Below, piece by piece: positions 26,853 to 37,515 of a DNA stretch of 64,000 nt. The notes beneath the pieces were generated by a model. It worked only from the letters and a program-made list of their open reading frames with translations. It was not told the DNA's origin and made no database searches. Position 1 is the stretch's first letter; each line of letters opens with the position of its first letter. The position numbers and the translations under genes were made by a program. The DNA is taken from NCBI RefSeq assembly GCF_024713975.1, contig NC_091097.1:3694361-3758360 (forward strand), given 5' to 3'. Origin of the DNA: Paralichthys olivaceus (lineage: Eukaryota > Chordata > Actinopteri > Pleuronectiformes > Paralichthyidae).

Positions 26853-27544
26853 TTGTCATCCTCTCCCTGTCAGAGGCCGGAGAGAAGTGAGGAAAGGCAT
26901 GGGCACAATAAAGATAGGCATGCTGCAGATCATTGCAACCAACCTCCACCACCATGGTAGTCAATAATTACCATCTCTCCTGAAGTACTGTGGTTTCATT
27001 TCTGTCCGGGTGTATTTGTCAACCTAAATGAGCTGAAACCAACACCAAGGTTACTGGCAGCACTGCTTGCACACAGCAACACAGCCATTCACCCAATCAA
27101 GTTTACCTGGGTTTTAGTCAAGGTATATATGCTTCAGTGGGATACAGCTGACAGGCCTAATGGTCAATTCCTTTTGAATTGACCAATTGACCTTAGGAAC
27201 AAATCATTTAACCAGTACTTCACATACTGCGAAGTAACACTATGAACTGAAAAACATTAGATGCACAAGTTACCATGTAAAATAAACACTATATAACAAG
27301 AAATCAATGGTAGCCTTGTCATAGCACCATTACACCGCTTACACATATATAAAGTTTTACCTTAAACAGACCATTAGTTTTAGCCATTAATTTTCAACAA
27401 TATTTTATAGTATTAAACAGTATAGTAGATTACATACAAATCATTTAAAAAAACAGTAATACAAAATCTGTCTGCAGGCGGAGCATTAATCATTAATCAT
27501 TAAGGAATGATAAAGGAATGATAAAAGAAATGTAAATGTTTTCT

Positions 27545-27840
27545 TTCCAGTCACTGTGACCTTTGGCCACTGAAATCTAACATATTCATCTTTGAATCAA
27601 AGTGGATCAAATAAATTAACTCTTGAGTCCAACTAAATGTGAAATGATTCCCTCAAGGTGTTCCGGAGATACTGTGTCATGTTCACAAAATAATTTGCTT
27701 GTGAGGCTACAGTGACATTGACCGTTGACCACCAAAATCTAATCAGGTCACATTTAAGTCCAAGTGAATGATCTGTGCCAAATTTGTAGAAATTCTCTCA
27801 AGACGTTCTCGACATATATGACAAGAATGGGAAAAAAATA
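27545..27840 (+). repeat. Degenerate dispersed repeat ('gtgacctttggcca' type), left arm
   Basis: Two related stretches, 'cactgtgacctttggccact' with 'ccctcaaggtgttccggaga' and 'agtgacattgaccgttgacc' with 'ctctcaagacgttctcgaca', follow each other. This resembles a repeat widely dispersed in spiny-rayed fish, whose class I cannot state with certainty. The mirror copy lies at 32351-32646. Confidence 0.6.
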
Positions 27841-28094
27841 CCAAAAACATATGGACATTGGCTGTCAGGACAGGAAAATAGAAATCTGAAGCTGTGAGAT
27901 GGTCATTATTTATGAATCATCAAATGGCATTAAAATGACATTAATTATCCCTTCTATGTAGTCTTATGTTTTGCTTTATATGTGGGTTTTAAGATGGGAG
28001 ATGTTTGTACATAAATTTGCAGAGATAATAGTGTAACTTAAAAGATTACATGAGCTAGTCCATTCATGTGATAGATAATAAACTCTACAGAAAC

Positions 28095-28164
28095 TCAGTC
28101 AATTCCCTTGAGTTTCAGTTCGTCTTCAACTCGGCTGAGGTAATCAGGATCTGGGTATCCATTG
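28095..28164 (-). CDS. Mirror copy of the possible terminal exon (left arm)
   Basis: It has the same acceptor and the same 22 codons as 32027-32096, on the opposite strand. The next bases downstream and upstream are also the same because both lie inside the inverted repeat. If the exon is real, the locus would hold two convergent or divergent gene ends. Confidence 0.38.
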
Positions 28165-28381
28165 CTGCAGAGACAATGACAGAAAATAAATGACTTTATA
28201 TGGACAGTTTCCTATCAATGAAAATCTGTACGCATGATTGGTGGTCATTAGCCCTGTAGCATGCTGCCAGCAAAAACACAAGACTTGTGTACAGATGATT
28301 ACATTTAGGTCACATGAATAAGTTTCTCTTTTCACAAATACACAGATTATATACATTTTATTATATACATATTTTATATGT

Positions 28382-28636
28382 GATTTGCGGCTGTGGCTGC
28401 AGGGGGGTAGAGAGGTGGACCTCTAACCAGTAGGTCGGTGGTTCTATCTGCATGCCATACTGTCCTTGGGCAAGATACTGAACCCAGAATTACACACTCA
28501 TAGAAAAAGTGCTGCCCATAGATGCAGTGTATGAATGTGTGAATGGGTGAATGGCAATAAATTGTACTGTAAAGCTCTTTGAGTGGTCATCAAGACTAGA
28601 AAAGCTCTATATAAATACAGACCAATTACCATTTCT
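28382..28636 (+). mobile_element. tRNA-derived SINE, left arm, inner copy
   Basis: This is the same SINE family as at 26622. It has 'ctctaaccagtaggtcggtg' and 'ggttctatctgc' in the tRNA-like head, then 'gtccttgggcaagatactga', 'tgtatgaatgtgtgaatggg', 'gactagaaaagctctatata' and 'caattaccattt'. It is better preserved in the middle part than the outer copy. Confidence 0.85.
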
Positions 28637-29857
28637 GTCACAGCCCTCTTACTTAGGCTCCGGCCATAATGAACTGATTACAGGGAAGGCCGTTTTGTTC
28701 TTGTGAATGTGTCTGAGCAGAGAATCTCCTGCTACGTTGTTTATATGTGGAAAACAAACTGGGGAATGTCTTTGCACATTCAAAGTGACAGTCTTGTGAA
28801 AACACCTCCTACTTTTCACCATCGCTGTTGGTCGTTCGTAGTATTATAAGCAACCAAGTGCGGAGTAGACAATCTACTTCCTGTTCACACTGACCTGGTG
28901 TCATGATAAACGTTTATGTACCAGTCAGATACAGGCTACTTAACTGTTGTTAAATGTTTAAGATAAAAGTACTTGTTTGACCTATTATTCTATCATTTTA
29001 TTCATCTACAATATGTCATTAGACCATTTATACTGAAGTAGCTGAGTAAGCAGCAAGTGAAGCTACAGTAAAATACATTATAAACTGTTTTATAAACAGA
29101 AATGTTAGATATATTGTGGGAGCTTGTTTCTCTTTGATTTGTGGTGAGTTACTGGATCATTTAAGCTTCTGAGAACTTCAGATGGAAAAAAAAAAAAAAG
29201 CTTTAAACGACGAGAATTATTTTTCAGAAACAAAAAAATGTTCAAAACCACTCGTAAAGTCTTTAACAACGTGTTTAACAGCTTGTTATATTATGTATTG
29301 TTTGAAATCTTCATTTTAAAGTAAGCTGTCAAATAAATGCAATGCAGTATAACATACAATATTTCTCTCTGAAATGAACAAGAGTAGAATTTTGAAGTAG
29401 TGTTAAGTGCTTTTATGTTGTGAAATAAAAAAAGAAATATTGATATTTACAGTATTTGTATTTGTGAGTATTTTATGTGTAGTGTAAACTGTCCAGCCTG
29501 CAGAAGAGGAGTTATGTACATCTTGGGGAGCATATTCTTCTCTTAAGTGGAGAACAAAATATGCTTATTTAGTGTATAAGTATGTTTATTACTACACTAA
29601 CAAACAACTAAGGCCAAAATATTGAAATCTACATTTTCTCTGTCTATTGCTACAATTTGAAGTAAAGAGGTGAGATCTTGAATCTGTCAATGAGCAGCGT
29701 GTCTCACACTGCTGAGCTGCGCTGATCACTCAGGCAGTGGACACTCCAAAATATGTTAACATGGGTGCCAAAATTATTCATAATGATCACAATATTGACT
29801 GAAATAATCATGATCATGTGACTGTATTATTCCTGCCATTGTTAGTGGAGCGACCCA

Positions 29858-30333
<476 letters not shown>

Positions 30334-31554
30334 TGGGTCGCTCCACTAACACTGGCAGGAATAATACAGTCACATGATCATGATTATTTCAGTCAATATT
30401 GTGATCATTATGAATAATTTTGGCACCCATGTTAACATATTTTGGAGTGTCCACTGCCTGAGTGATCAGCGCAGCTCAGCAGTGTGAGACACGCTGCTCA
30501 TTGACAGATTCAAGATCTCACCTCTTTACTTCAAATTGTAGCAATAGACAGAGAAAATGTAGATTTCAATATTTTGGCCTTAGTTGTTTGTTAGTGTAGT
30601 AATAAACATACTTATACACTAAATAAGCATATTTTGTTCTCCACTTAAGAGAAGAATATGCTCCCCAAGATGTACATAACTCCTCTTCTGCAGGCTGGAC
30701 AGTTTACACTACACATAAAATACTCACAAATACAAATACTGTAAATATCAATATTTCTTTTTTTATTTCACAACATAAAAGCACTTAACACTACTTCAAA
30801 ATTCTACTCTTGTTCATTTCAGAGAGAAATATTGTATGTTATACTGCATTGCATTTATTTGACAGCTTACTTTAAAATGAAGATTTCAAACAATACATAA
30901 TATAACAAGCTGTTAAACACGTTGTTAAAGACTTTACGAGTGGTTTTGAACATTTTTTTGTTTCTGAAAAATAATTCTCGTCGTTTAAAGCTTTTTTTTT
31001 TTTTTCCATCTGAAGTTCTCAGAAGCTTAAATGATCCAGTAACTCACCACAAATCAAAGAGAAACAAGCTCCCACAATATATCTAACATTTCTGTTTATA
31101 AAACAGTTTATAATGTATTTTACTGTAGCTTCACTTGCTGCTTACTCAGCTACTTCAGTATAAATGGTCTAATGACATATTGTAGATGAATAAAATGATA
31201 GAATAATAGGTCAAACAAGTACTTTTATCTTAAACATTTAACAACAGTTAAGTAGCCTGTATCTGACTGGTACATAAACGTTTATCATGACACCAGGTCA
31301 GTGTGAACAGGAAGTAGATTGTCTACTCCGCACTTGGTTGCTTATAATACTACGAACGACCAACAGCGATGGTGAAAAGTAGGAGGTGTTTTCACAAGAC
31401 TGTCACTTTGAATGTGCAAAGACATTCCCCAGTTTGTTTTCCACATATAAACAACGTAGCAGGAGATTCTCTGCTCAGACACATTCACAAGAACAAAACG
31501 GCCTTCCCTGTAATCAGTTCATTATGGCCGGAGCCTAAGTAAGAGGGCTGTGAC

Positions 31555-31809
31555 AGAAATGGTAATTGGTCTGTATTTATATAGAGCTTTTCTAGTCTTG
31601 ATGACCACTCAAAGAGCTTTACAGTACAATTTATTGCCATTCACCCATTCACACATTCATACACTGCATCTATGGGCAGCACTTTTTCTATGAGTGTGTA
31701 ATTCTGGGTTCAGTATCTTGCCCAAGGACAGTATGGCATGCAGATAGAACCACCGACCTACTGGTTAGAGGTCCACCTCTCTACCCCCCTGCAGCCACAG
31801 CCGCAAATC
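31555..31809 (-). mobile_element. tRNA-derived SINE, right arm, inner copy (mirror)
   Basis: This is the mirror image of the SINE at 28382-28636, read on the minus strand. It begins at the plus-strand level with 'aatggtaattggtctgtatt'. It is part of the inverted duplication and not an independent insertion. Confidence 0.85.
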
Positions 31810-32026
31810 ACATATAAAATATGTATATAATAAAATGTATATAATCTGTGTATTTGTGAAAAGAGAAACTTATTCATGTGACCTAAATGTAATCATCTGT
31901 ACACAAGTCTTGTGTTTTTGCTGGCAGCATGCTACAGGGCTAATGACCACCAATCATGCGTACAGATTTTCATTGATAGGAAACTGTCCATATAAAGTCA
32001 TTTATTTTCTGTCATTGTCTCTGCAG

Positions 32027-32096
32027 CAATGGATACCCAGATCCTGATTACCTCAGCCGAGTTGAAGACGAACTGAAACTCAAGGGAATTGACTGA
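32027..32096 (+). CDS. Possible terminal exon of an unidentified gene (right arm)
   Basis: A good acceptor (a pyrimidine-rich tract ending 'gtctctgcag') ends at 32026. It is followed by one base completing a codon, then 22 codons to a TGA at 32094-32096. The encoded tail begins NGYPDPDYLSRVEDELKLKG and is hydrophilic and acidic/basic, with no low-complexity bias. I do not recognise the protein. No upstream coding exon could be tied to it within the arm, so this may be a stranded exon or a pseudogene piece moved here with the duplication. The exact mirror copy is at 28095-28164 on the minus strand. Confidence 0.4.
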
Positions 32097-32350
32097 GTTT
32101 CTGTAGAGTTTATTATCTATCACATGAATGGACTAGCTCATGTAATCTTTTAAGTTACACTATTATCTCTGCAAATTTATGTACAAACATCTCCCATCTT
32201 AAAACCCACATATAAAGCAAAACATAAGACTACATAGAAGGGATAATTAATGTCATTTTAATGCCATTTGATGATTCATAAATAATGACCATCTCACAGC
32301 TTCAGATTTCTATTTTCCTGTCCTGACAGCCAATGTCCATATGTTTTTGG

Positions 32351-32646
32351 TATTTTTTTCCCATTCTTGTCATATATGTCGAGAACGTCTTGAGAGAATT
32401 TCTACAAATTTGGCACAGATCATTCACTTGGACTTAAATGTGACCTGATTAGATTTTGGTGGTCAACGGTCAATGTCACTGTAGCCTCACAAGCAAATTA
32501 TTTTGTGAACATGACACAGTATCTCCGGAACACCTTGAGGGAATCATTTCACATTTAGTTGGACTCAAGAGTTAATTTATTTGATCCACTTTGATTCAAA
32601 GATGAATATGTTAGATTTCAGTGGCCAAAGGTCACAGTGACTGGAA
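32351..32646 (-). repeat. Degenerate dispersed repeat, right arm (mirror)
   Basis: This is the reverse complement of 27545-27840, carried by the inverted repeat. It adds no independent insertion. Confidence 0.6.
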
Positions 32647-33338
32647 AGAAAACATTTACATTTCTTTTATCATTCCTTTATCATTCCTTAATGATTAATG
32701 ATTAATGCTCCGCCTGCAGACAGATTTTGTATTACTGTTTTTTTAAATGATTTGTATGTAATCTACTATACTGTTTAATACTATAAAATATTGTTGAAAA
32801 TTAATGGCTAAAACTAATGGTCTGTTTAAGGTAAAACTTTATATATGTGTAAGCGGTGTAATGGTGCTATGACAAGGCTACCATTGTTTTCTTGTTATAT
32901 AGTGTTTATTTTACATGGTAACTTGTGCATCTAATGTTTTTCAGTTCATAGTGTTACTTCGCAGTATGTGAAGTACTGGTTAAATGATTTGTTCCTAAGG
33001 TCAATTGGTCAATTCAAAAGGAATTGACCATTAGGCCTGTCAGCTGTATCCCACTGAAGCATATATACCTTGACTAAAACCCAGGTAAACTTGATTGGGT
33101 GAATGGCTGTGTTGCTGTGTGCAAGCAGTGCTGCCAGTAACCTTGGTGTTGGTTTCAGCTCATTTAGGTTGACAAATACACCCGGACAGAAATGAAACCA
33201 CAGTACTTCAGGAGAGATGGTAATTATTGACTACCATGGTGGTGGAGGTTGGTTGCAATGATCTGCAGCATGCCTATCTTTATTGTGCCCATGCCTTTCC
33301 TCACTTCTCTCCGGCCTCTGACAGGGAGAGGATGACAA

Positions 33339-33569
33339 GTGATGGTAAATGGTTTGTATTCATATAGAGCTTTTCTAGTCTTGATGACCACTCAGAGCGC
33401 TTTACACTACAGTTTGCCATTCATTGTCGTTCACACACATTCATACAGTGCGTCTATTAGCAGAACTTTTTTTTTCTATTCAAGGACACTTCAGCATGCA
33501 GATGAGGCAAACTGGGGATTGAACTGCTACCCTTCTGGTAACCGCTCTACCCCTCCACCATAGCTTCCC
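33339..33569 (-). mobile_element. tRNA-derived SINE, right arm, outer copy (mirror)
   Basis: This is the mirror image of the SINE at 26622-26852, on the minus strand, about 95 bp inside the outer edge of the right arm. Confidence 0.85.
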
Positions 33570-33699
33570 ATGATCAGGACAACTTACCGCCATTTACTTT
33601 AAATGTGACATTAAACATGTGACAGATCCCACGTTATTTTACATTTCTAATGGACATTTATATTCAGTTTTTTTTAAGCTAATGTACTTACATAATTTT

Positions 33700-33785
33700 A
33701 CTGTTCTCATGGTTGAATGCACTTATTGTCAATAACTTTGGATAAAAGCTTCAGCTAAATGTAATATAATGTAATATAAATACTA
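33700..33785 (+). mobile_element. SINE/LINE-type 3' tail remnant in D1
   Basis: The phrase 'gcacttattgtcaataactt' followed by 'tggataaaagcttcagctaa' and 'gtaatataatgtaat' is a diverged form of the tail shared by many fish SINEs and their partner LINEs. Related tails occur at 46411-46496 (the D2 copy), 53905-53972 and 63219-63290. Only the tail is recognisable here. Confidence 0.6.
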
Positions 33786-34055
33786 TGTTAGTGCACTGAT
33801 CCTTGAGTTACTACTGTGATTCTTCTGTTTGTTTGTTTTGGCAGGTGGCAACCAATATCAAAGTGCATCACCAATAGATCAAAAGACTCTGTGCCCTTTG
33901 ATGTTGGTCACATAGGCCAAGGCTTATTCTGATCATAGTGACAATTTAATGCATAATATTGAATGTCCTTTGATATTTTATTTTTGATTTTGTATGTGTA
34001 CAGCTGTAATCCACCATTGGAGATACATTAGCTAAAGATTTTGTCAAGACTTCTA

Positions 34056-35768
34056 ATGTCACAGAGCTCCATGGCGCCCACACCTATGATGAACAAAGTC
34101 CTGCAGAAAGGCCCAAAACCACCAACAAGCAGATACTCCAATGCCAATACTAATTGCCAAAGGAGTATTCAACACAATCCCACAGAAATGTCCAATTCTG
34201 GAATCCAATGCAGGGATGCTTCAATGAAATCCTGCAATGATACATCTGCTAAGTATAAGAGGTCTTGGATTAGGCCTTCTTCTACTTTTTGTACTGTGCA
34301 GACCATGGTAACAAAATTAGCAGATGGAGACGTAAAAAGACAGATCGATAGCATGATTAAGGTTGCTGCAGTTGCCAAGGATAATAATGCCCAGATCCAG
34401 GAGAAAACACTGATCCAGGCGAAGTTGTTAGAGAGGGACAAGCATTTAGATAAAATTATGAATGTGGCAATACAGAAGACCAAAGAGGTTGAGGAAAAGA
34501 ATGAGAAAATTCAGAAACAACATGTGGACAAGATAAAGCAAAACAATTACGAGCACATACTGCAACATCAGATAAATAAGGACCTGCAAGAAACCAAGTT
34601 CCAACTAGAGAACGATAAGCATCAAGAGATTTATGACAGAATGAAGCAGGAAGATCTCAATGTTGTGAAGGAGAAGATGAAGAAGAAGCAGCGTTTAGGA
34701 GAGGAAATGAGGCAAATCATTAAAGAGAAGATGGAGGCCAAGGAGCGAAGTAAAGAGGTGGAGAAGCTCGCTGACATGAAAATAGTTTCCCAAGGGATGG
34801 AGAACTTGAAGCAACTATCAAAGAGGGCTGCACCTAATCCAAAGCTGATAGAATTGAGCAAGAAACAAGATTTGGTGTTTGCCAAACTGGAAGCCCATAA
34901 TAAGCAAAAGGATTTCAAGTTAAAGGAGCAGGAACTTAGCCTCAAAAGAGCTGAAGAAACTAAAGAGAGAGAATTGATCATGAAGCAGAAAGATTTGGCT
35001 GAAAAGCGAGCCCATTCCAATGCAATGTTGAGGGCATGTTTATCAGCACAGGTTCTTTTTAAAAGCCAACTCAAGAAAACGCAGGCTGACCAGGAGAGGG
35101 CTAAAGATAAGAGGTACATTAAGGCTGATCAGGAACTATCAAAGAGGGCTGCACCTAATCCAAAGCTGATAGAATTGAGCAAGAAACAAGATTTGGTGTT
35201 TGCCAAACTGGAAGCCCATAATAAGCAAAAGGATTTCAAGTTAAAGGAGCAGGAACTTAGCCTCAAAAGAGCTGAAGAAACTAAAGAGAGAGAATTGATC
35301 ATGAAGCAGAAAGATTTGGCTGAAAAGCGAGCCCATTCCAATGCAATGTTGAGGGCATGTTTATCAGCACAGGTTCTTTTTAAAAGCCAACTCAAGAAAA
35401 CGCAGGCTGACCAGGAGAGGACTAAAGATAAGAGGTACATTAAGGCTGATCAGGAGGAATTCATCAAGATGAAGAAGAAGAAGCTGAATGAGGAAAATCT
35501 GCGTAATTTAGACATCCTCAAACAACAGATGATGAATCGTCAGCTCTTAGCCAATGCTAGGTGCAGAAAGCAATCAGAGGAGGCCAAACAGTTCATAGAA
35601 AGAGAGCAGGAGAGCTTAATGCACCTTAATGAGTACAAAGAGAAGGTGTTGATGGACGCCAGGGCTTCAGGGGTCCCTGAAGAGCAGTTAATTGTTTTCA
35701 ATAGAAACGCAACTTCCCTCATAAAGAAAGAAAACCATTGCCTGAACCTATCTGGAGGAAATCAGTAG
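34056..35768 (+). CDS. CFAP45-like coiled-coil protein, copy 1, with internal duplication (570 aa)
   Basis: An intronless frame of 570 codons runs from ATG 34056 (a second ATG lies at 34071) to TAG at 35766-35768. The frame is open further upstream, but only with TTG. After a short polar N-terminus of about 90 residues the product is almost entirely charged helix, rich in K, E and Q, typical of a TPH (trichohyalin-plectin homology) coiled coil. The order of blocks fits CFAP45 (CCDC19), a protein inside axonemal microtubules: an 'ekLAD' segment near residue 230, and near the C-terminus an 'ASGVPEEQL' motif followed by a basic stretch. Vertebrate CFAP45 genes have many introns, so this is probably a retrocopy or a strongly rebuilt paralogue. 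Residues 253-359 and 360-466 are an in-frame tandem duplication. The frame is free of stops, but expression is unproven. Confidence 0.75.
   Translation: MSQSSMAPTPMMNKVLQKGPKPPTSRYSNANTNCQRSIQHNPTEMSNSGIQCRDASMKSCNDTSAKYKRSWIRPSSTFCTVQTMVTKLADGDVKRQIDSMIKVAAVAKDNNAQIQEKTLIQAKLLERDKHLDKIMNVAIQKTKEVEEKNEKIQKQHVDKIKQNNYEHILQHQINKDLQETKFQLENDKHQEIYDRMKQEDLNVVKEKMKKKQRLGEEMRQIIKEKMEAKERSKEVEKLADMKIVSQGMENLKQLSKRAAPNPKLIELSKKQDLVFAKLEAHNKQKDFKLKEQELSLKRAEETKERELIMKQKDLAEKRAHSNAMLRACLSAQVLFKSQLKKTQADQERAKDKRYIKADQELSKRAAPNPKLIELSKKQDLVFAKLEAHNKQKDFKLKEQELSLKRAEETKERELIMKQKDLAEKRAHSNAMLRACLSAQVLFKSQLKKTQADQERTKDKRYIKADQEEFIKMKKKKLNEENLRNLDILKQQMMNRQLLANARCRKQSEEAKQFIEREQESLMHLNEYKEKVLMDARASGVPEEQLIVFNRNATSLIKKENHCLNLSGGNQ
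34813..35133 (+). repeat. First 321-bp unit of the in-frame duplication in the CFAP45-like gene
   Basis: The unit runs from 'aactatcaaagaggg' to 'gctgatcagg' and is followed directly by a second copy at 35134-35454. It encodes 107 residues and keeps the frame. Copies 2 and 3 of the gene have the segment once. Confidence 0.95.
35134..35454 (+). repeat. Second 321-bp unit of the in-frame duplication
   Basis: It is nearly identical to 34813-35133; I see one change (g to a in 'gagaggactaaagataag'). Both units carry 'aaaggatttcaag', while D2 has 'aattatttaaag' and D3 'aatgatttaaag' at this site. The duplication therefore happened within the D1 lineage and recently. Confidence 0.95.
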
Positions 35769-35841
35769 GCCAACCTACTTCCCAACATCTAATCTAACTT
35801 CATTAGATGGAAGATTCTCTCTATGCCTGTTTCTGTCTCTC

Positions 35842-35875
35842 CCCTCTATTTAATTTAATTTAATTAAATAGAGGG
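35842..35875 (+). other. Perfect 14-bp stem hairpin in the 3' flank of the CFAP45-like gene
   Basis: The arms ccctctatttaatt (35842-35855) and aattaaatagaggg (35862-35875) are exactly complementary around a 6-base loop, 74 bp after the stop codon. The same hairpin is present in D2 (48232-48265) and D3 (51600-51633). It could be an RNA structure or merely an AT-rich palindrome. Confidence 0.75.
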
Positions 35876-35942
35876 CCTTGAGGTAATGCATGTTCAGATG
35901 TGTGTGAGTTTACTCCAGGTGCTCTGGTTTCTCGCACAATTA

Positions 35943-35948
35943 AATAAA
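35943..35948 (+). promoter_or_regulatory. Candidate polyadenylation signal AATAAA after CFAP45-like copy 1
   Basis: An AATAAA lies about 175 bp downstream of the stop and is kept at the matching place in D2 (48333) and D3 (51701). The stretch after it resembles a minus-strand SINE remnant ('gcacttttcttgtcttgatg'). Use of the signal is inference. Confidence 0.4.
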
Positions 35949-36259
35949 TAATATTTACAGCACTTTTCTTGTCTTGATGACCATGGTTACACACTCACAG
36001 CATTTCTGGTTTCATGTTATATGTCACTTCCTGTTTTACTTTGACACTCACGCTTGTCTCTGTTCTCTTTTATTAACGTCACTCCCACGCTTGTGTGTCT
36101 CACGGATTACCTTCCCCTCCCTAATACGTTACACCTGTGTCTAGTTAACCTCACCTCAGTAAATATTTAAGGTCTGTGTCTCCCCGAGTCCAGTGCCAGT
36201 TTGTCTTATCTTGTACTTTAGAGTTCCGGCGTTATACCCACGTTTTTGTAGTTAGCCAC

Positions 36260-36738
36260 TGTGGTGGCAATTTCTGTGAAACAAGCACAAAGTCAAACAC
36301 TTCTTTCTGAAAGTTTAATTCAGCATCTGCAGATGGACTCATCAGTACACATCACCTGAATGACATGCACAAATGAGCAAAGAACACAGGAGAATCTGTG
36401 TTCTTATAACTCTCAGCCCCCTCCCACTAAGCATGCAAAGGTATTTATTACCCTCCTGTAGTTTCACTCAGTGGAGGAGACATCCTGTCCATTTGTTTAC
36501 ATGTTCTGTGGATGACCCCCCCTGTGAGATCCCAGTTGTTTGATCCCAATCAGAGATACCATGAGAAGCCATAAAGATTTGGTTTCTCGAGGCCATACAA
36601 CTCAAGTCTCTTAAGCCACCATCGTAAACCTTAAGGTTGCCCTTTCAGATAAACAATTTGGTGAACCATTTGGTCAGTCCTCCACATACATGTCTGCTAA
36701 TGCAATTACACATTCACAAATGTAAAATTTCCATTACA
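36260..36738 (-). repeat. 3' LTR of the retroviral element (479 bp)
   Basis: It starts with TG and ends with CA, and is identical to the other LTR except for two positions I could see ('actctcag' versus 'actcgcag'; 'gagacatc' versus 'gagacgtc'). It is the 3' LTR because the purine tract lies against its inner edge. Confidence 0.93.
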
Positions 36739-36750
36739 TTTCCCCCCTTT
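36739..36750 (-). other. Polypurine tract of the retroviral element
   Basis: On the minus strand the sequence aaaggggggaaa abuts the 3' LTR directly. This is the standard position of the plus-strand primer of LTR retroelements, and it fixes the orientation of the element. Confidence 0.85.
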
Positions 36751-37507
36751 GAGCATTTCATGCTCACTAAACAACAATCATTTTTAGACAAACTCATCAT
36801 CTTGAAATTGAGAATTTCATTCTAGATGAGGGCCCGGAAATTTACCATATCCAATTGCATTCTTGATTAAAGTACACAAATAGTACACAATCAATACACC
36901 AGACCAACAACACTTAAATACAAACAAAAATCTGAATCGATGTCAAAAATTCCAATGACACATTTTTTTCACATTTAAAATTCACTATGACCACCAATTC
37001 CATGCTTCAGGAATCTGTGTGTCCTTGTTCTTTTCCTCAAACAATAGGCAATTTAAATGAAAAACAATATGCATCAAATTGTCAGATGTATGTATTTATG
37101 TATGTGCAGCAATCAGATCAGATTATGTGACCAACACCTCCTTGGCTGGCGAGCATAATGTCCAAAGCCATCCTATTTCGCAGAGCCACATTTCTGAGGC
37201 CCTAAATATTAGGAGAAACAAAAATGAAAACCCAACCCCCACTAAGTACAATCCCATCTATTCTGTGTGTGTTGTTTGCACATTTCCCCACCATGGGAAG
37301 AGTTCCCCAAATCCTTTGGAGACACTTTCAATGTGGAACACTCATATCTTCATAATAGTGAGTGCAATCTGTATGGAAGTAAGTTAGGTTAGGTCTCTCA
37401 TTGATGATCTTTCCTCGCAGTTGTCTTCATGGCTGCATACCATGAATTGACTTCAGGCTTTGTCAGTTCAAACAAGAGTTTCCATTTTTTTGTTTTTGCT
37501 TATGATG
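36751..37507. other. Retroviral element interior, 3' part without recognised genes
   Basis: This part of the element would be expected to hold envelope or its remains. The open frames are short and I see no signal peptide, transmembrane or fusion-peptide pattern that I can defend. The sequence is AT-rich. Confidence 0.6.
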
Positions 37508-37515
37508 CTCAGTTT

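Larger units (their letters stand above)
26526..29857 (+). repeat. Left arm (3332 bp) of a giant inverted repeat
   Basis: Every stretch I compared matches the reverse complement of 30334-33665. Paired positions always sum to 60191, which means there are no net gaps. I found only two mismatches, at about 27313 (t versus a) and about 29839 (near the inner end), and even a 14-base A run at 29186-29199 has the same length in the other arm. The outer edge is 'gaatataaatgtcc' and the inner edge is 'gtggagcgaccca'. The arm contains two SINEs, a degenerate dispersed repeat and a possible terminal exon. Identity near 99.9% means either a very recent inverted duplication, ongoing gene conversion, or an assembly artefact. 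Confidence 0.95.
30334..33665 (-). repeat. Right arm (3332 bp) of the giant inverted repeat
   Basis: This is the reverse complement of 26526-29857. Its outer edge, 'tatattcag', directly touches the start of duplicated segment D1 (33665), which carries the CFAP45-like gene. In this arm the possible terminal exon at 32027-32096 reads on the plus strand, toward that gene. Confidence 0.95.
33665..36259 (+). repeat. Segmental duplication copy D1 (5' part, with CFAP45-like gene)
   Basis: From 'cagttttttttaagctaatg' onward this segment matches D2, which starts at 46376. The match covers the SINE-like tail, the upstream region, the gene, its 3' flank and the stretch ending 'gtagttagccac'. The match resumes after the retroviral element, at 43168. 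Differences are few single bases plus the 321-bp internal gene duplication. The left edge coincides exactly with the outer edge of the giant inverted repeat. Confidence 0.92.

Noticed and set aside
31532-31550. 'atggccggagcctaagtaag' in the right arm as a first coding exon with a splice donor
   Set aside because: The frame meets TAA after four codons, before the donor-like GTAAG, so it cannot start a protein.
34041-34055. Starting the CFAP45-like gene at 34041 (and 46752 in copy 2)
   Set aside because: That position is TTG. The first ATG in frame is 34056 (46767 in copy 2), with another at 34071.
34169-35722. Minus-strand frames of 60-162 codons opposite the CFAP45-like gene, and the equivalent ones in copies 2 and 3
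   Set aside because: They are antisense shadows of a lysine/glutamate-rich coiled-coil gene, whose complement reads as leucine/serine/phenylalanine-rich open frames.
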